Below, piece after piece: positions 34,588 through 46,927 of a stretch of DNA of 64,000 nucleotides. Both the position numbers and the translations under genes were made by a program. Every line of letters starts with the position of its first letter. Positions within the stretch are counted from its first letter, which is position 1. The notes under the pieces were generated by a model. The model was not told the DNA's origin. It did no database searches and worked only from the letters and a program-made list of their open reading frames with translations. This DNA is from Aquilaria yunnanensis (Eukaryota > Streptophyta > Magnoliopsida > Malvales > Thymelaeaceae): contig CM077593.1 of assembly GCA_039654915.1 (NCBI GenBank), forward strand, positions 41,324,501-41,388,500, read 5' to 3'.

Positions 34588-34850
34588 GTAAATGGGTCCA
34601 TGAATTCATCATCCCCCATTTCTCTGCACAGCTGCCTCGTCTTTTTTTTTTTTTTTTTTCAATTTCTTCCCGTTGTTTTCTTTCTCTTCCTATCTCTAGT
34701 GGGATGATGGGTTTCATTTAATTTCAGAACCAAGTTTTCTTTTATTAGCTTTAAATCTGGTTGGCGTTTGGCACTGTGAATCTTACTGTTTCTTGGGTTC
34801 TGGGTTCTTTGGACAAAAGCCCCCACTTTCTTTATCTTTCTGTTCATGCA

Positions 34851-34860
34851 AATATATAAG
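34851..34860 (+). promoter_or_regulatory. Candidate TATA box of the ATH1-like gene
   Basis: AATATATAAG at a position consistent with a transcript starting near 34.89 kb. The following sequence is CT-rich, as in many plant leaders. Other TATA-like words exist nearby, so this is only the best candidate. Confidence 0.3.
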
Positions 34861-34889
34861 CCCACTTTTTGCATTAACCTTTTTCACTC

Positions 34890-35938
34890 TCTTTCTCAAA
34901 GAAGTTTGGTGAATAGTGTGTGCACGAGCTTTTTTTTTTTCCCCGGGGCTGGGTCCTTTTTGTTAAAGAAACAAAATAACTTCTTTTTAATACATATTTA
35001 CTGGCTTTTTTGACAAACCTCTTTTTATGGAGAAAACTAGAACCAATGATTTCATGTGACCTCTGGATTGCAGTAGCTTGTTTTGGAAATCTCCTAGAAA
35101 ACCTTGCGGTTACGTAATTTGTCACAGAAAAACCAAAGAAAGAAATAAAAAACGGCTTTATTTTCCCTCTCTCATGAATTGAAGAAATCATTTCAAGCTG
35201 CTTCTGTTGTGCTCCCTTTCGCAATGTTCAGGTGGTAAAAATTAAAAGAACAGCGAAAAGGAAAAGAAAAGCTCTGAGAAAAGCTTCACAGGTTAGTCCT
35301 CTGTTCATCCCTGTTCCTGTTAGGAGTAATTAATTTTCCCCACTTCTGTGCTAATTTTACTCTCCTCCATATAATTTCTGAACTTATAATTAGACTGATT
35401 TTCCTGTGTTTCATAGAATATTTCCCTTAGAACTATGAATTGCCTTGGAAAAAGATCTTGGATATATCCTTATTCCTTAAATGGCGTGGTTAATTTTCCT
35501 TTGGTGCTAATTTTGCACGTCTCTTCGAACTGAAGCCTTTTCTTGTTTTTTCTTTTTGCCTTTATTAATGCCCCAGTAACCAGTAAGTTTGACATTCTTT
35601 TCCACTTTTTCGTTTGTAGTGAAAATTTCTCTATCAATAATCTTATCCCTTCTGCAAATGTGGGGTACTAGTGTCCTCAGTTTTCCTGAAAGGTTAAATC
35701 ACTCCTAGTAAATTGCCTGAATAGGAATTTTCCATGATTTGATTGTTCCTCACAGAATAGTGAATTTCAAACTTAAGAACTGCTTTAGAATAGTGATGAT
35801 GGCTTCTTCCGGTGTTATGGCCTTTTTCATTTTTGTGAAAGCTGTTTTCCTTCAGTAGTTAAGTTTGGTGTGTCTTTTCCAGGTGAACTTGTAGCTGCTA
35901 GTGGCTAATGCCATGTGAATTTGGTGTCTTGTGTTGTT
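34890..35938 (+). other. Probable 5' leader with an intron
   Basis: A good donor (CACAG|GTTAGTCC, intron starting 35292) and a good acceptor (TTTTCCAG|GTGAACTT, exon starting 35883) predict a 591-bp leader intron. A short exon segment of 56 bases then precedes the ATG. The intron is T-rich, as plant introns are. The upstream end is not determined. Confidence 0.5.
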
Positions 35939-35985
35939 ATGGAGGACATGTTTGGTTTGCCATTAGCTCTTCGAACCCGAAATAG
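35908..35985 (+). promoter_or_regulatory. Overlapping uORF and a start-stop uORF before the ATH1-like ATG
   Basis: An ATG at 35908 opens a 25-codon frame that ends with TAG at 35985, overlapping the main start (35939) out of frame. Five bases later, ATGTGA at 35913-35918 is a minimal start-stop uORF. Both lie in the last leader exon, so every transcript using this exon carries them. They should reduce translation of the main frame unless skipped by leaky scanning or reinitiation. Confidence 0.6.
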
Positions 35986-37873
35986 GGGCGGTGTCATCGA
36001 TGGAATTCCCTCACAGGCAACTTTAAACTCCGCAGTTGAATCCAATTCGTTTAACTTTAGTTACCAGGATCAGGTTCTTGATGCTGTTCATGGTACTCCT
36101 GTAAATGACCATGCTAGGATCTTTGATGCTATGAATTTTAGCAGTTCAAGTTGCGTCGATGCCCTCGGGTTTCATGAGCAATTCATGGCCGGAAGAGGCA
36201 GCACCCAAGAGAGCATGAACAATTTAGCTTTGTCAGCAAGTCCCGGCTACCCTTTAGATTTCAGGGGTTACTCTTGTATAGATGATTCTTCCTGCAACAA
36301 TGGTTCCCCCTTTATGATCTCTTCAGATGGTGGGTTTGGTGGAGGTCTTGGAAGCATGAATACCAAGTGGGATTTGGAGAAAACCCAAATCAGGGGAGGG
36401 TTTCAATCGTGTTCATTGGTTGGATGCATGGATCCAAGCGGGTTGACACCTTTGAATGGAGGAAATGTTGGCCCAGACTATCCTTATGCTTCTTCCAGAG
36501 CCAGCAATGAGCTTTGTTTGAGTCTTGCAACCGCCCAAACCGCTGTTGTTAGTGGGACAAATGTTCCGGATCAGTCATCTGAGGTGGGCACTTCTGGTGG
36601 AATTGCAACACCTAGCTGCATAAATGCTAATGGTTTGAGCTCCGAACAGGGTTCTTCGGGCTGCAACTGGCTGTCACATGGCTTCAGTTCTAAAGCCGCT
36701 ATTAGGGGCTCACAACTAATATCAGGATCAAGATATCTTCACGCAGTTCAGGAGATACTAGCAAAAATTGCAGGCTACTCTCTGGAACGCCTTGAGCAGA
36801 CAAACTGTTCAACTGGTGTCCGAACCAGAGGAAATGCATTGCTTTGTAAACATCAGACGATAACAGGGTTTCCACCCATCGGCACTGATGAAATGCAGGG
36901 TGTTGGTAGTAATTTTGAGTCCCATGTTGAGCCGGCTCTGCAGAAACGAGCAGCTGAGGCAAAGAACGCTCAACTTCTAGCGTTATTGCAAGCGGTAGTT
37001 TCACTTATCTTGCTACCCAAGTACCACATATTTCTATGTAATTCGGTCTTAATGTTCACATCGTAACTATTTTGATGTTTAATGTGCTCAGGTCGATGAT
37101 CGGTACAACGAATGTGTAGATGAGATTCATACGGTTATATCCGCATTCCATGCTGCGACTGAGTTGGATCCGCAGCTGCATGCTCGTTTTGCTCTACACA
37201 CAATCTCTGCCCTCTACCGGAACCTAAGAGAGGCAATCAGTAACCAAATCCTATCCATAGGAGCAACTCTCGAGAATTGCTCGAGCAGTGGAAAAGAAGG
37301 ATCTTCTCAAAACTTGTTCATCAAGGAACAGTGGGCTATACAGCAGCAGAAGAAGAAAGAGCATCAACTATGGAGGCCTCAAAGAGGGTTGCCTGATAAA
37401 TCTGTTTCCGTTCTGCGCGCGTGGATGTTCGAGAACTTCCTCCACCCGTAAGTTAACCTTGTTGCAGGATCATTTCCATACCCAACACTGCGAAAAGATC
37501 ACCGGCTTAAACATTTAAGACATCACCTTCACCCTTTTCGTGTCTGTAGGTACCCAAAAGATGCCGAAAAACATATACTTGCAGTTAAAAGTGGATTGAC
37601 GAGAGGCCAGGTATGCCAAAGCATCTGATTACTTGCCTGCCAAACCAACTGTATTAGATCCATACGAACATCACTGAAGTGCCATCCTTTTCTTTGTGAT
37701 CTTTCACACATAAACAGGTCTCGAACTGGTTTATAAATGCCCGTGTTCGTCTCTGGAAGCCGATGATAGAGGAAATGTACAAGGAGATGAATCGGAGGAA
37801 GTCTCGAAAAAATGATCAAGGGATAGAAAAGCAACAGATCAACCTCATCAACCAAGGATTCTTCAAGGATTGA
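35939..37873 (+). CDS. ATH1: BEL1-like (TALE) homeodomain transcription factor, ATH1-like
   Basis: Four coding exons: 35939-36994, 37092-37447, 37550-37610 and 37718-37873. All introns are GT-AG, and the total is 1,629 nt for 542 residues. The start ATGGAGGAC has G at +4. Residues about 262-290 form the SKY box ([11 protein letters not shown]). The BELL domain spans intron 1 at about 335-405, with [20 protein letters not shown] and [14 protein letters not shown]. The homeodomain is at about 446-510, with LWRPQRGLP, the TALE extension (HPYPKD, split by intron 2) and [18 protein letters not shown]. The wording of the BELL domain and the [11 protein letters not shown] end are typical of ATH1, a regulator of shoot meristem, boundary and flowering that heterodimerises with KNOX proteins in the nucleus. 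The N-terminus is longer and Ser/Gly-rich compared with Arabidopsis ATH1 (473 residues). The frame is intact. An alternative is another BEL1-like paralogue. Confidence 0.93.
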
Positions 37874-38565
37874 AGTGGGATTAAGAATGCTGGATGAAAA
37901 GGGTGGTACATAAATGCAATTTGAGTAGTATAATTAAGCAAGATGTGTCTATCTCTTTGTGGATTGATTCTGAATTTGTAGAGCACATTACATTGAAATA
38001 GTTCTTGTATTTAGCTGCAATATAGTATATAGGGCTAATTACAAAAATCCCCTCAAAAGTTTACGAAAAATTACAATCTGCCTTCGTTTGTCTTTTTACC
38101 TTAAATATGAGTGTTTTCAAATAATAGTTTAAACTGTACAGTTTCTGTTTCCTAAGCAATTTAATATTTTTACTAACAACTTGACACTTAAGTAGCAGTT
38201 TATGTTATAAAATTTTAAATCTATGGGTGTACTTGAAGGAGATTATTTGATTATGTTTATATCTAATGATTATTTTCTCAACTTATACAGCAAATAAAAC
38301 TTTAAATTTTAAGAAATCTGAAAGTTACTTTCAAAATATTGTTTTGAAAAAAGTAATTGTATATTATTTTCTTTGTAATGCAAAGAAAAAAATTAATAAA
38401 AAAAATCATCTTAGAAAAATATAATCTAAGTGACTTTTATGTAAATAGGAAATTAATTTTCAAATGATATCGGTTTTATAAAAGATCTAAAGTCTACAGT
38501 GTGTTTGGTATTAAGTTAGAATACATTTTTGTTCAAAACTAATATTATTTGAAAGCTTATACTCC
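37874..38565 (+). other. 3' untranslated and intergenic sequence after the ATH1-like gene
   Basis: AT-rich with no open frame of note. Poly(A) is expected within the first 200-300 bases, but I see no single decisive signal. A Gypsy element begins at 38571, only about 700 bases after the stop codon. Confidence 0.5.
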
Positions 38566-38570
38566 AATAT

Positions 38571-38851
38571 TGATAACCGAAGGGCAATCGCCCTTGAGGG
38601 ACCTCATACATGTACACCCTCATGAGTCAATGCATCACCTACGGTCAGAACAGATAATCAAACCTCGGCGAAGAGAAGGCCTCAAGCACCATCGGAGAAG
38701 GCGGATAAGCGTTGCCCTCGGAGAACACATGAGACCAATTTCGGTCACAAAAGGTCATCACTCATCCTGAGAATAACCTCGCGCCGACTTCACGTGCTTA
38801 AGCCCACCTTTAGTTACTCTTTGAACCACTTTCGGGACATGTTCTCGAAAG
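38571..38851 (+). repeat. 5' LTR of the nested Gypsy, left part
   Basis: 281 bases, matching 62004-62284. It is interrupted at GAAAG by the Copia insertion. The right part is 57024-57652. The uninterrupted sister LTR at 62280 shows the empty site TCGAAAGTACCATCGCC, proving the insertion point. Confidence 0.93.
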
Positions 38852-40266
38852 TGTTGGGTTTCGGGAGCCAAACAGCGCAGCGGAATTTAACCGAAACCCT
38901 CCAGGATCCAAGTGAAACGGGGTAAACCAGGTGTTCGAAAATTTCATACCTAATTTTCGGTTGAGATCTCTCACTCAACTGTAGAGTCGAATCACAAAAC
39001 CTGAACAGTTAACGTGTTCAGGCTCTCTATGGTATCCACACGGGCCTCTCGGGATCACCACGCTTCCACCACGTCCTGGCAGATGCGTTTCTCTTGCGCT
39101 CGCAGTGCTAGCTTGCGTCCTCCAAGGAATTGCAAGAGAAGAGTGTGGCTGTCCTTTTGGGAGGCTAGGGCAAGGAGACCTGCGAATTTCTCACTTAAAA
39201 GTTGTATTTATAGTGAGACTCAACTTCCAGGCCTAATGGGTTTCAAAGCCCTAATCCAATTAGGATTTAATTTCGGGCTTAATAATGGCTCAACTCCTTG
39301 GCCCATTATTAATACGAAATTAAAGTAAAACCATAACCCAAATAATTAGCCCATGCACTCTAATGATCCAAATAGCTCTACGTGTGCGACCCAATAGGCT
39401 CTTGCCATGTTGGCAATGATCATAAATCACATTTATGATCATAAGCAATGAGCGGTGTCTAGCAACACATCATTGCTACCCAAGTGACAAGATTGTCGGT
39501 GAATCGACTAAACCTTTATGATCATCACCGATATATGCCATTGTCCCTTTGTCCAAGATATCAAGACTAAGCACAAGACATGGAATGTGTCACTCTCGTA
39601 TAGCCCAATCTTTGGTTTCTTGATTACCGAGTAGACCAAATTAAACTGACGACATTGATATCATATATCAACTCATCGGAGCATGGCCATGCATTTTCTA
39701 AGTCTCACTCTATCAAGGGGCCCAAAGATATCACTCCCGTTACATAGGAGGGACAAATCCCATCTTGATCATACAAATACCTCCGCATGATATGTGACAT
39801 ACCCAATGACCTCCTTCAAGTTCACTCAGTTACGAGCAACAAAGGAAAGTATCAAAGTATGTGACTCACATGTAGGGAACCTTGATGATCTTAGGTCGAA
39901 GGACTACATATACCATGATCACTATGAGAATCACTTATGACACTCATATAACGATCCATGAAGTGTTCTCATGGTGGGTCGGTCCAGTACACAAGTTCTC
40001 CAACTTGTACCCATATGTAGACTACATATCTCATATTAGTCTCCACATATGCTAGTCATTATGTATTATTGCAACCCGCTCCACAATAATACTAGACTAG
40101 GGACATTTAAGAATATCATTATTCTAGGGTTACAATTATGTTTATTACGTTACGCAGAAACAAAACAACAAACATAATTGCTGGATTAATGCCTCAATAA
40201 AATATCATGACTCAATGTGTAAAAATACAATCATCTCATGATTGGCTTTTGGGCACAATACTAACA
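38852..40266 (-). repeat. 3' LTR of the Copia element
   Basis: 1,415 bp, TGTTGGGTTTCGGG to CACAATACTAACA on the plus strand. The minus strand has a TATA box (CTATAAATACAAC, about plus 39206-39218). The first bases of the LTR on the minus strand (TGTTAG) supply the stop codon of pol. The purine-rich GTGGGAGAT next to it is the PPT. Confidence 0.95.
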
Positions 40267-43200
40267 ATCTCCCACTTGCACTAAAAGCCAATCATCCATG
40301 TATCTAATGCCGATGGACCTAGAATGGCTATCATGCTTCTGCTGCGTAAGGGGCTTTGTCAATGGATCAGCAATGTTGCTGTCTGTCGAAGTCCTGCATA
40401 TCCTTACATCACCCCTCTCGATGATCTCTCTGATGAGATGATAGCGTCGAAGTAAGTGTTTGGATCGCTGGTGAGATCGAGGTTCCTTAGCCTGTGCGAT
40501 TGCTCCATTGTTGTCACAATAGAGCTCTATCGGGTCAACAATGCTTGGAACCACTCCAAGTTCAGTGATGAACTTCTTGATCCAAACTGCCTCCTTCGCA
40601 GCATCAGAGGCGGCAATGTACTCAGATTCTGTTGTAGAGTCAGCTACTGTCTCTTGCTTTGAACTCTTCCAGCTTACAGCACCACCACCAATACAAAACA
40701 CATAACCAGATTGCGATCTAAAATCATCCTTATCGGATTGGAAGCTTGCATCGGTGTAACCCCTTACAACGAGCTGATCTTCACCTCCAAATACCAAGAA
40801 TGCATCCTTAGTCCTTCGTAAGTACTTAAGGATGTTCTTAACAGCTGTCCAGTGACTTTCACCGGGGTTCGATTGGTACCTACTCGTCATGCTCAAAGCA
40901 TATGAGACATCGGGACGAGTACATATCATGGCATACATGATAGATCCAATTGCTGAGGCATATGAAATCTTACTCATGCGCTCTCTCTCCTCGGTTGTAC
41001 TCGGACACTGAGATCTAGAAAGAGTGATACCATGTGACATGGGCAAGAATCCTTTCTTGGAATCTTGCATGCTAAACCTCTTTAGCACCTTGTCAATATA
41101 TGTACTTTGACTTAGGCCAAGAAGCTTTCTAGATCTATCTCTATAGATCCTGATGCCTAACACATAGGCTGCTTCACCCAAGTCCTTCATAGAGAAACAT
41201 TTCCTTAGCCAAGTCTTCACAGACTGTAGCTCAGGAATGTCATTCCCGATGAGTAGTATGTCATCTACATACAACACCAAGAAGACAATAGCGCTCCCAC
41301 TAACCTTCTTGTAGACACAAGGTTCATCTTCATTTTTGATAAAACCAAACTCTTTGATTGCATCATCAAAACGAAGATTCCAACTTCGAGAAGCTTGCTT
41401 CAGTCCATAAATGGACATTTGCAATTTGCACACTTTATTGGCATTCCCAGGAGTGACAAAACCCTCAGGCTGTGTCATGTACACATCCTCAAGTAGCTTT
41501 CCATTTAGGAATGCAGTTTTGACATCCATTTGCCATATCTCATAATCATAGTGTGCAGCAATAGCAAACAAAATTCGGATGGATTTAAGCATAGCAACTG
41601 GTGAAAAAGTTTCATCATAGTCAATACCATGAATTTGCTTGAAACCTTTTGCAACCAATCTTCCCTTAAAGGTAATCACATTACCATCCATGTCAGTTTT
41701 CTTCTTGAAAACCCATTTGCACCCTATAGGTTTTACCCCTTCAGGTGGGTCAACCAAAGTCCATACTTGGTTTTCATATATGGATTCCATCTCGGATTTC
41801 ATGGCCATTAGCCACTTCTTAGAGTCAGGCCCCGACATAGCTTGTTGGTAGGTTGTGGGCTCATCTTGATCCATGAGCATCACATCACCGGTGTGAGTCA
41901 CGAGAAATCCATATCTCTCGGGCTCACGCCGAATCCTACCAGTCCTACGTGGGCTTTGTGCTACAGGAACAGACTCTTGAACCACAACATCTTGTGGTGT
42001 CTGTTCAGGTTCCATTTCAGGTTCGATGTCTCCTTGTTGTTCTTGAATTTCTTCAAGTTCTACTTTCCTCCCACTAGTTCCTTTAGAGATAAACTCTTTC
42101 TCCAAAAAGACACCAGTTCGAGCAACAAACACTTTTTGCTCAGAGGGATTGTAGAAATAGTAACCCTTTGTTTCTTTGGGATACCCAACAAAAAGACATT
42201 TTTGAGATTTGGGCCCTAGTTTGTTAGAGGATTGACGTTTTACATAAGCGTCACAGCCCCAATCTTCATAAAAGACAAATTGGGACGCCTCCCACTCCAT
42301 ATCTCATATGGTGTCTTTTGAACCGATTTAGATGGAACTCGGTTTAGTGTCAAAGCGGCTGTTTCTAGAGCATGTCCCCAAAAGGAGTTTGGAAGGTCAG
42401 CTTGACTCATCATGGAGCGAACCATGTCTAACAGAGTTCGATTTCTCCTTTCAGAAACACCATTCCATTGAGGTGTACCTGGTGGAGTGAGTTGTGATAC
42501 TATACCACACTCCTTCAGATAGTCAAGGAATTCTCGATCCAAGTACTCTCCACCTCGATCTGATCGAAGCACTTTGATACTCTTCCCGAGTTGATTCTCT
42601 ACTTCATTCTTGAATTCTTTGAACTTTTCAAAGGATTCTGACTTGTGTCTCATAAGATACACATAGCCATATCTGCTGAAGTCATCAGTGAAAGTAATGA
42701 AGTATTGGGAACCTCCTCTAGCTTGTGTAGACATAGGGCCACATACATCACTATGTATGAGTCCTAGTAAGTCATTAGCCCTTTCACTTGGCCCTGTGAA
42801 TGGGGCTTTGGTCATCTTGCCCAACAAACATGACTCACATGTCTCATATGATTCAAAATCAAATGAGTCCAAGAGTCCATCCTTATGGAGCTTGGATATG
42901 CGGGTCTCATTTATATGGCCCAAGCGACAGTGCCAGAGATAGGTCAAGTTTGAATCATTTAATCTGACCTTCTTGGTATTCACATTATAGATTGGATCTT
43001 CAAGGTCTAGAACATACAACCCATTGCTAAGTTGAGCACAACCATAGAAGATTTCATTCAAATAAATAGAACAACATTTGTCCTTTATTATAAATGAAAA
43101 ACCTTTCTTGTCCAAACAAGAAACAGAAATCAAATTTCTACTAATAGTAGGCACAAAGTAGCAGTTGTCTAATTCTAAAACTAATCCACTAGGTAAAGTG

Positions 43201-44231
43201 AGAACATAAGTCCCTATGGCTAAGGCAGCAACCCTTGCTCCATTTCCAACACGTAGGTCCACTTCACCTCGGGCCAATCTTCTACTTCTACTTAGATCCT
43301 GCACATTTGCACAAATGTGAGATCCACATCCAGTATCCAATACCCAAGATGAGGAAGTAGAAAAGTTAGCCTCTATAACAAAAATACCTGAAGTGGAAGT
43401 CTTACTTCCCTTTTCCTTAGCAAGTTCTTCAAGATAGAGCTTGCAGTTGCGCTTCCAGTGTCCAGGTTGCTTACAATGGAAGCACTCCCCTTCCTTTGCC
43501 ACACCACCCTTTGGTTTCAGTGCAGTTGAAGAAGAACTAGCATTGGACTTTCCATTAGCTTTATCCTTCTTCTTGTTGGCTTTTCCCTTTCCTTTGCCCT
43601 TTTGAACCATCAAAATGGGCTTAGCCTTCTTAAGGTTTTGCTCAGCAGTTCTCAACATGTTGAGCAATTCAGGGAGGGACTTGTCAAGGTCGTTCATGTT
43701 ATAGTTCATGACGAATTGACTGTAGCTTTCAGGCAACGATTGCAAGACTACATCGATAGCCAACTCTTTCTGAAGAGCAAATCCCAAATTCTCAAGATTC
43801 TCAATGTACCCAATCATCTTGAGCACATGAGGACCCATGGGACTTCCCTCAGACATCTTGCACTGAAACAATGCCTTAGAGGTCTCAAACCTCTCATGCC
43901 TAGCTTGCTCTTGGAAAAGCATTTTGAGATGTTCGATCATATCGAACGCCCCCATGTTCTCATGTTGCTTCTGAAGCTCAGATTCCATGGTAATAAGCAT
44001 GAGGCATGCAACATCCAAAGCATCATCAGAATGCCTCTTGTGAGCATCCCTTTCAGCTCTTGGAGCAGTGGCAGCAGGCTCATTCGGAATGGGCTGCTCT
44101 AGGACATATGCCTTTCTCTCTTGTTTGAGGACTATCCTCAAGTTTCGGTACCATTTGAGAAAGTTGGTCCCATTCAGTTTTTCCTTCTCAAGGATCGATC
44201 GCAACGAAAGTGTTGATGTGTTTTGTGCCAT
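40261..44231 (-). pseudogene. Copia gag-pol with a single 1-nt frameshift
   Basis: The first frame (44231 to 42240) has gag, a CCHC knuckle (CFHCKQPGHWKRNC), protease (WVLDTGCGSHI), the integrase zinc finger (LWHCRLGHINE...CESC) and core (DVCGP, FTDDFSRYG, SDRGGEY, NGVSERRNRTLL). The second frame (to 40261) has RT (MDVKTAFLNGKLLEDV, YVDDILLIGND) and RNase H (GYTDASFQSD...SKQETVADSTTESEY). The frames are offset by one missing base near plus 42257-42263 (minus ATTGGGGC), just after the integrase region. Apart from that shift no stop is seen over about 1,320 codons. The order PR-INT-RT-RH is diagnostic of Copia; the sublineage is not resolved. It was recently functional, and this copy probably lacks RT and RNase H. 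Confidence 0.93.
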
Positions 44232-44460
44232 GGTTATCTACAACAGTAAATATGCAGTGTAAGAGTCATGTATTTTAATTCATTTAATAAGGACTTTTAT
44301 TAAACGATACTCCCACTATTTTCCTCAAAATAATAACCCTCGGTATTATTTCAGAACACCTCGGCGCTAAGGTATTCTAGCGGGCCAAGATCCATATTTG
44401 ACCACAACCTGAGTCAGCTTTGGCTTTTCTCTCAAGTTACAGCTATTTAGGTAGGCAACT
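44232..44460 (-). other. Copia leader, gag-proximal part
   Basis: Untranslated sequence between the gag ATG and the Tekay insertion. It ends with the target CAACT (44456-44460), duplicated at 54304-54308. Confidence 0.8.
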
Positions 44461-45299
44461 TGACACGATCCCCGTGCCCCTGCCCGGGATACCCTGTGAG
44501 CGTTTGTCTCACGGTGGATTGTAATTGGCTAGCTGGTTATGTGTGTGGATTAAATCCAATGCTACTAGTTGATTAACCTAGAAATGCAATATGTATGCAC
44601 TTATGCTTTGACTTGGTTTATTAAAACCATCAAACATTTAATCATTTAGACATTTAGCCGGCTAAGTAAAATTCTATATAAATAAATACAAAATGCCAAA
44701 GCATAGCAAAATCAACCTTTGAGTGATTAACTACACATACACCGCTCGTGAAAGCATTTATACATAAGTAACTAATGCTCTCACCCAGAGAACAATCCCC
44801 TGAGTCAAGGACTCTTTATAACATAAATACTGGAGGCAAAATAAAGTACTGTATCAAAATACAAGACTTTGCTGAGATCTTTTACCCTAGCTCCCACTTT
44901 GGACTCCTGTCCCAGTGGCGAGTCTCACAAGTCCTTTGCCAAGTGCTACTAGGCTCTGCAGCCAAAGGAAGAAGCAAGTTAGTACCACAGCCTGACCAAC
45001 AGACCAACTAAACACTTAAGCAAGCTAGAAACTTAAAGTTTCTCAACTACCGTACCTTTACAGACAAAAGGTACTACCGTGATAATCCTCAGCGATTATC
45101 CGGTCCTGCTACTCCAGACTCTGCATAACAAACAGGGAGTGAGAATTCAACATTCTCAGTAAGGGTCTTCGATGTACCTGCAAGAAAAAGCTAGGACTCT
45201 GGCTGCGAGCTCACACAGCATGAGGGTACTAGTCATATATATATATACTAGGCCGGTAGACCTCTCCTCAAGTAGTCCTCTGTATCAGGCCAAGTGCAA

Positions 45300-45392
45300 T
45301 CACTTAGCAACCTGACACATATACAGGCCAAGCGCCATCACTTAGCAACCTGACATATAGGCCAAGCGCTATCACTTAGCAACCTATCATAT
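45300..45392. repeat. Short tandem repeat in the Tekay LTR
   Basis: About three copies of a unit of roughly 35-45 bases built on GGCCAAGCGCNATCACTTAGCAACCT. It is duplicated in the other LTR at about 52633-52725. Confidence 0.8.
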
Positions 45393-45812
45393 GGCTCAAG
45401 GGCGAACCTTAGCAAGCCTCATTCAAACATAGAACCTCTCACCTAGTTGTTATGCAGGGGAATTTATGACGGGACTTGTAGACTAGGCCGCAGGGCCTCT
45501 TTGATGTAAACTAGATGAACAAGGTTTCGCCTCGGGGCCTCGTGGCTACCGCACGGCTAGGCCGACGAGGGTTCTAAACCTCTCACCTGAGCTATTGATA
45601 GCTAATTAAGTTCAATTGCAACATTTGTTTCCTTACTTGTTGCCTAAGCAACTTACTTACCTCAAACAGTTCAAGAAAACTCATACTTCCGGTGGGACTT
45701 TCGGAAGTTTCGGAGTACCATCGGGATCCTCGGACCCTTAGGCACGTTCCGAGCCTTCCGTAGTCTCGGTCGGGTCAACGCAGCAAAAAGTCAAACCCCC
45801 CATTTTCTTGTG

Positions 45813-45941
45813 TTGGCGCCGCGTCGCCAAAGGCAAAAAGGAATTGGCGACGCGTCGCCAGCGAACAAACGTTCTGTGACATAAAATTGAATTGGCGACG
45901 CGTCGCCAATTTTCGGGCCAATTGGCGCCGCGTCGCCAATT
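45813..45941. repeat. Four spaced GC palindromes in the Tekay LTR
   Basis: Copies of TTGGCGNCGCGTCGCCAA at 45813-45830, 45844-45860, 45890-45911 and 45920-45941. The third is a perfect 22-bp palindrome with half-site AATTGGCGACG. The first and fourth carry one central mismatch. The set is repeated at 53146-53274 in the other LTR. They form CpG-rich inverted repeats in an otherwise moderate-GC LTR. Confidence 0.92.
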
Positions 45942-46927
45942 CTGCAGAAATGCAGAATTCGGCCATTTGCTGCTTCGAACTTTGGCAACCAAATACATAT
46001 AGCAAACATGCATCAAAAGTTACCAAATTTCATACACATGAAGTACATGTTGCAAGGAACAAAACCAACTATTAAAGCCAAACTATGATGCATTAGAAGC
46101 ATCAAACCAATCCTTCGAATCTAGCTAGTCCATCATAATTCCCAAAACGTTTCTTCACACCATACCCAAAAATTACTCAACTTTCTCAATTCATTTCAAT
46201 CCAAAAGCAATCCAACAACTTAAAAACACTTTCTCCCTTACCTTAACACCAAGAACAAGCAAGAATTCGAACCCTTCCTCTTCCAAACAAGCTTCCAAAG
46301 TTCTACACAAAACCATACTAAAACAAAGCTCTAAAACATCAAAAAATACATCTTTCAACCAAAACCCAAGCTTCCAATCAACCAAATAACACGAATTCAA
46401 TCAAGAACATGAATCATACCTCGTTCAAAAACAGGGGATGGAGAAAAACACCCTTTCAAGCTTCAAAAACAAGGATTCAAGCTTGAAAATGCATCCTCCA
46501 AGCTTATACACCCTTAATTGCACCTTTTGGCACCAAAAGCTTTTGATTCCAAGCTTAATTTGAGAGAGAAATGGAGTGGAGAAGCTGGAAAATGGGTTAT
46601 GGAGCTCCAAACCCTTCTTCCCTCTTCTTAAACCCCACTTAACCCCTCAAACCACCAAGGTTTCAAGTTTTGTGCAATTAGGTCCCCCATCTTTGTAACT
46701 TAACAGTTCTTGATTAAATCCTTGTCTATTTGTTGGGTTTGAGTTAAGGTTAAAAGTTAAGTTCTAAAAATTCATTTTAAAACACTCGGGCCTCGTCCCG
46801 GCCATTCAGGGTGCAAAATTACCATTTTGCCCCTGAACTTAGTTCAGAGCTTTATTCTTGTCGGAACTTAGTGAACTTTGGCAAACTTCTTAATTCTTGC
46901 TAGGCAAACTTAAATTAAACTTCTAAA

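Noticed and set aside
45738..46026. Overlapping Trp/Arg-rich open frames in the Tekay LTRs (also at 53071-53359)
   Set aside because: They are translations of the GC palindrome array in several frames, identical in both LTRs, with no coding signature.
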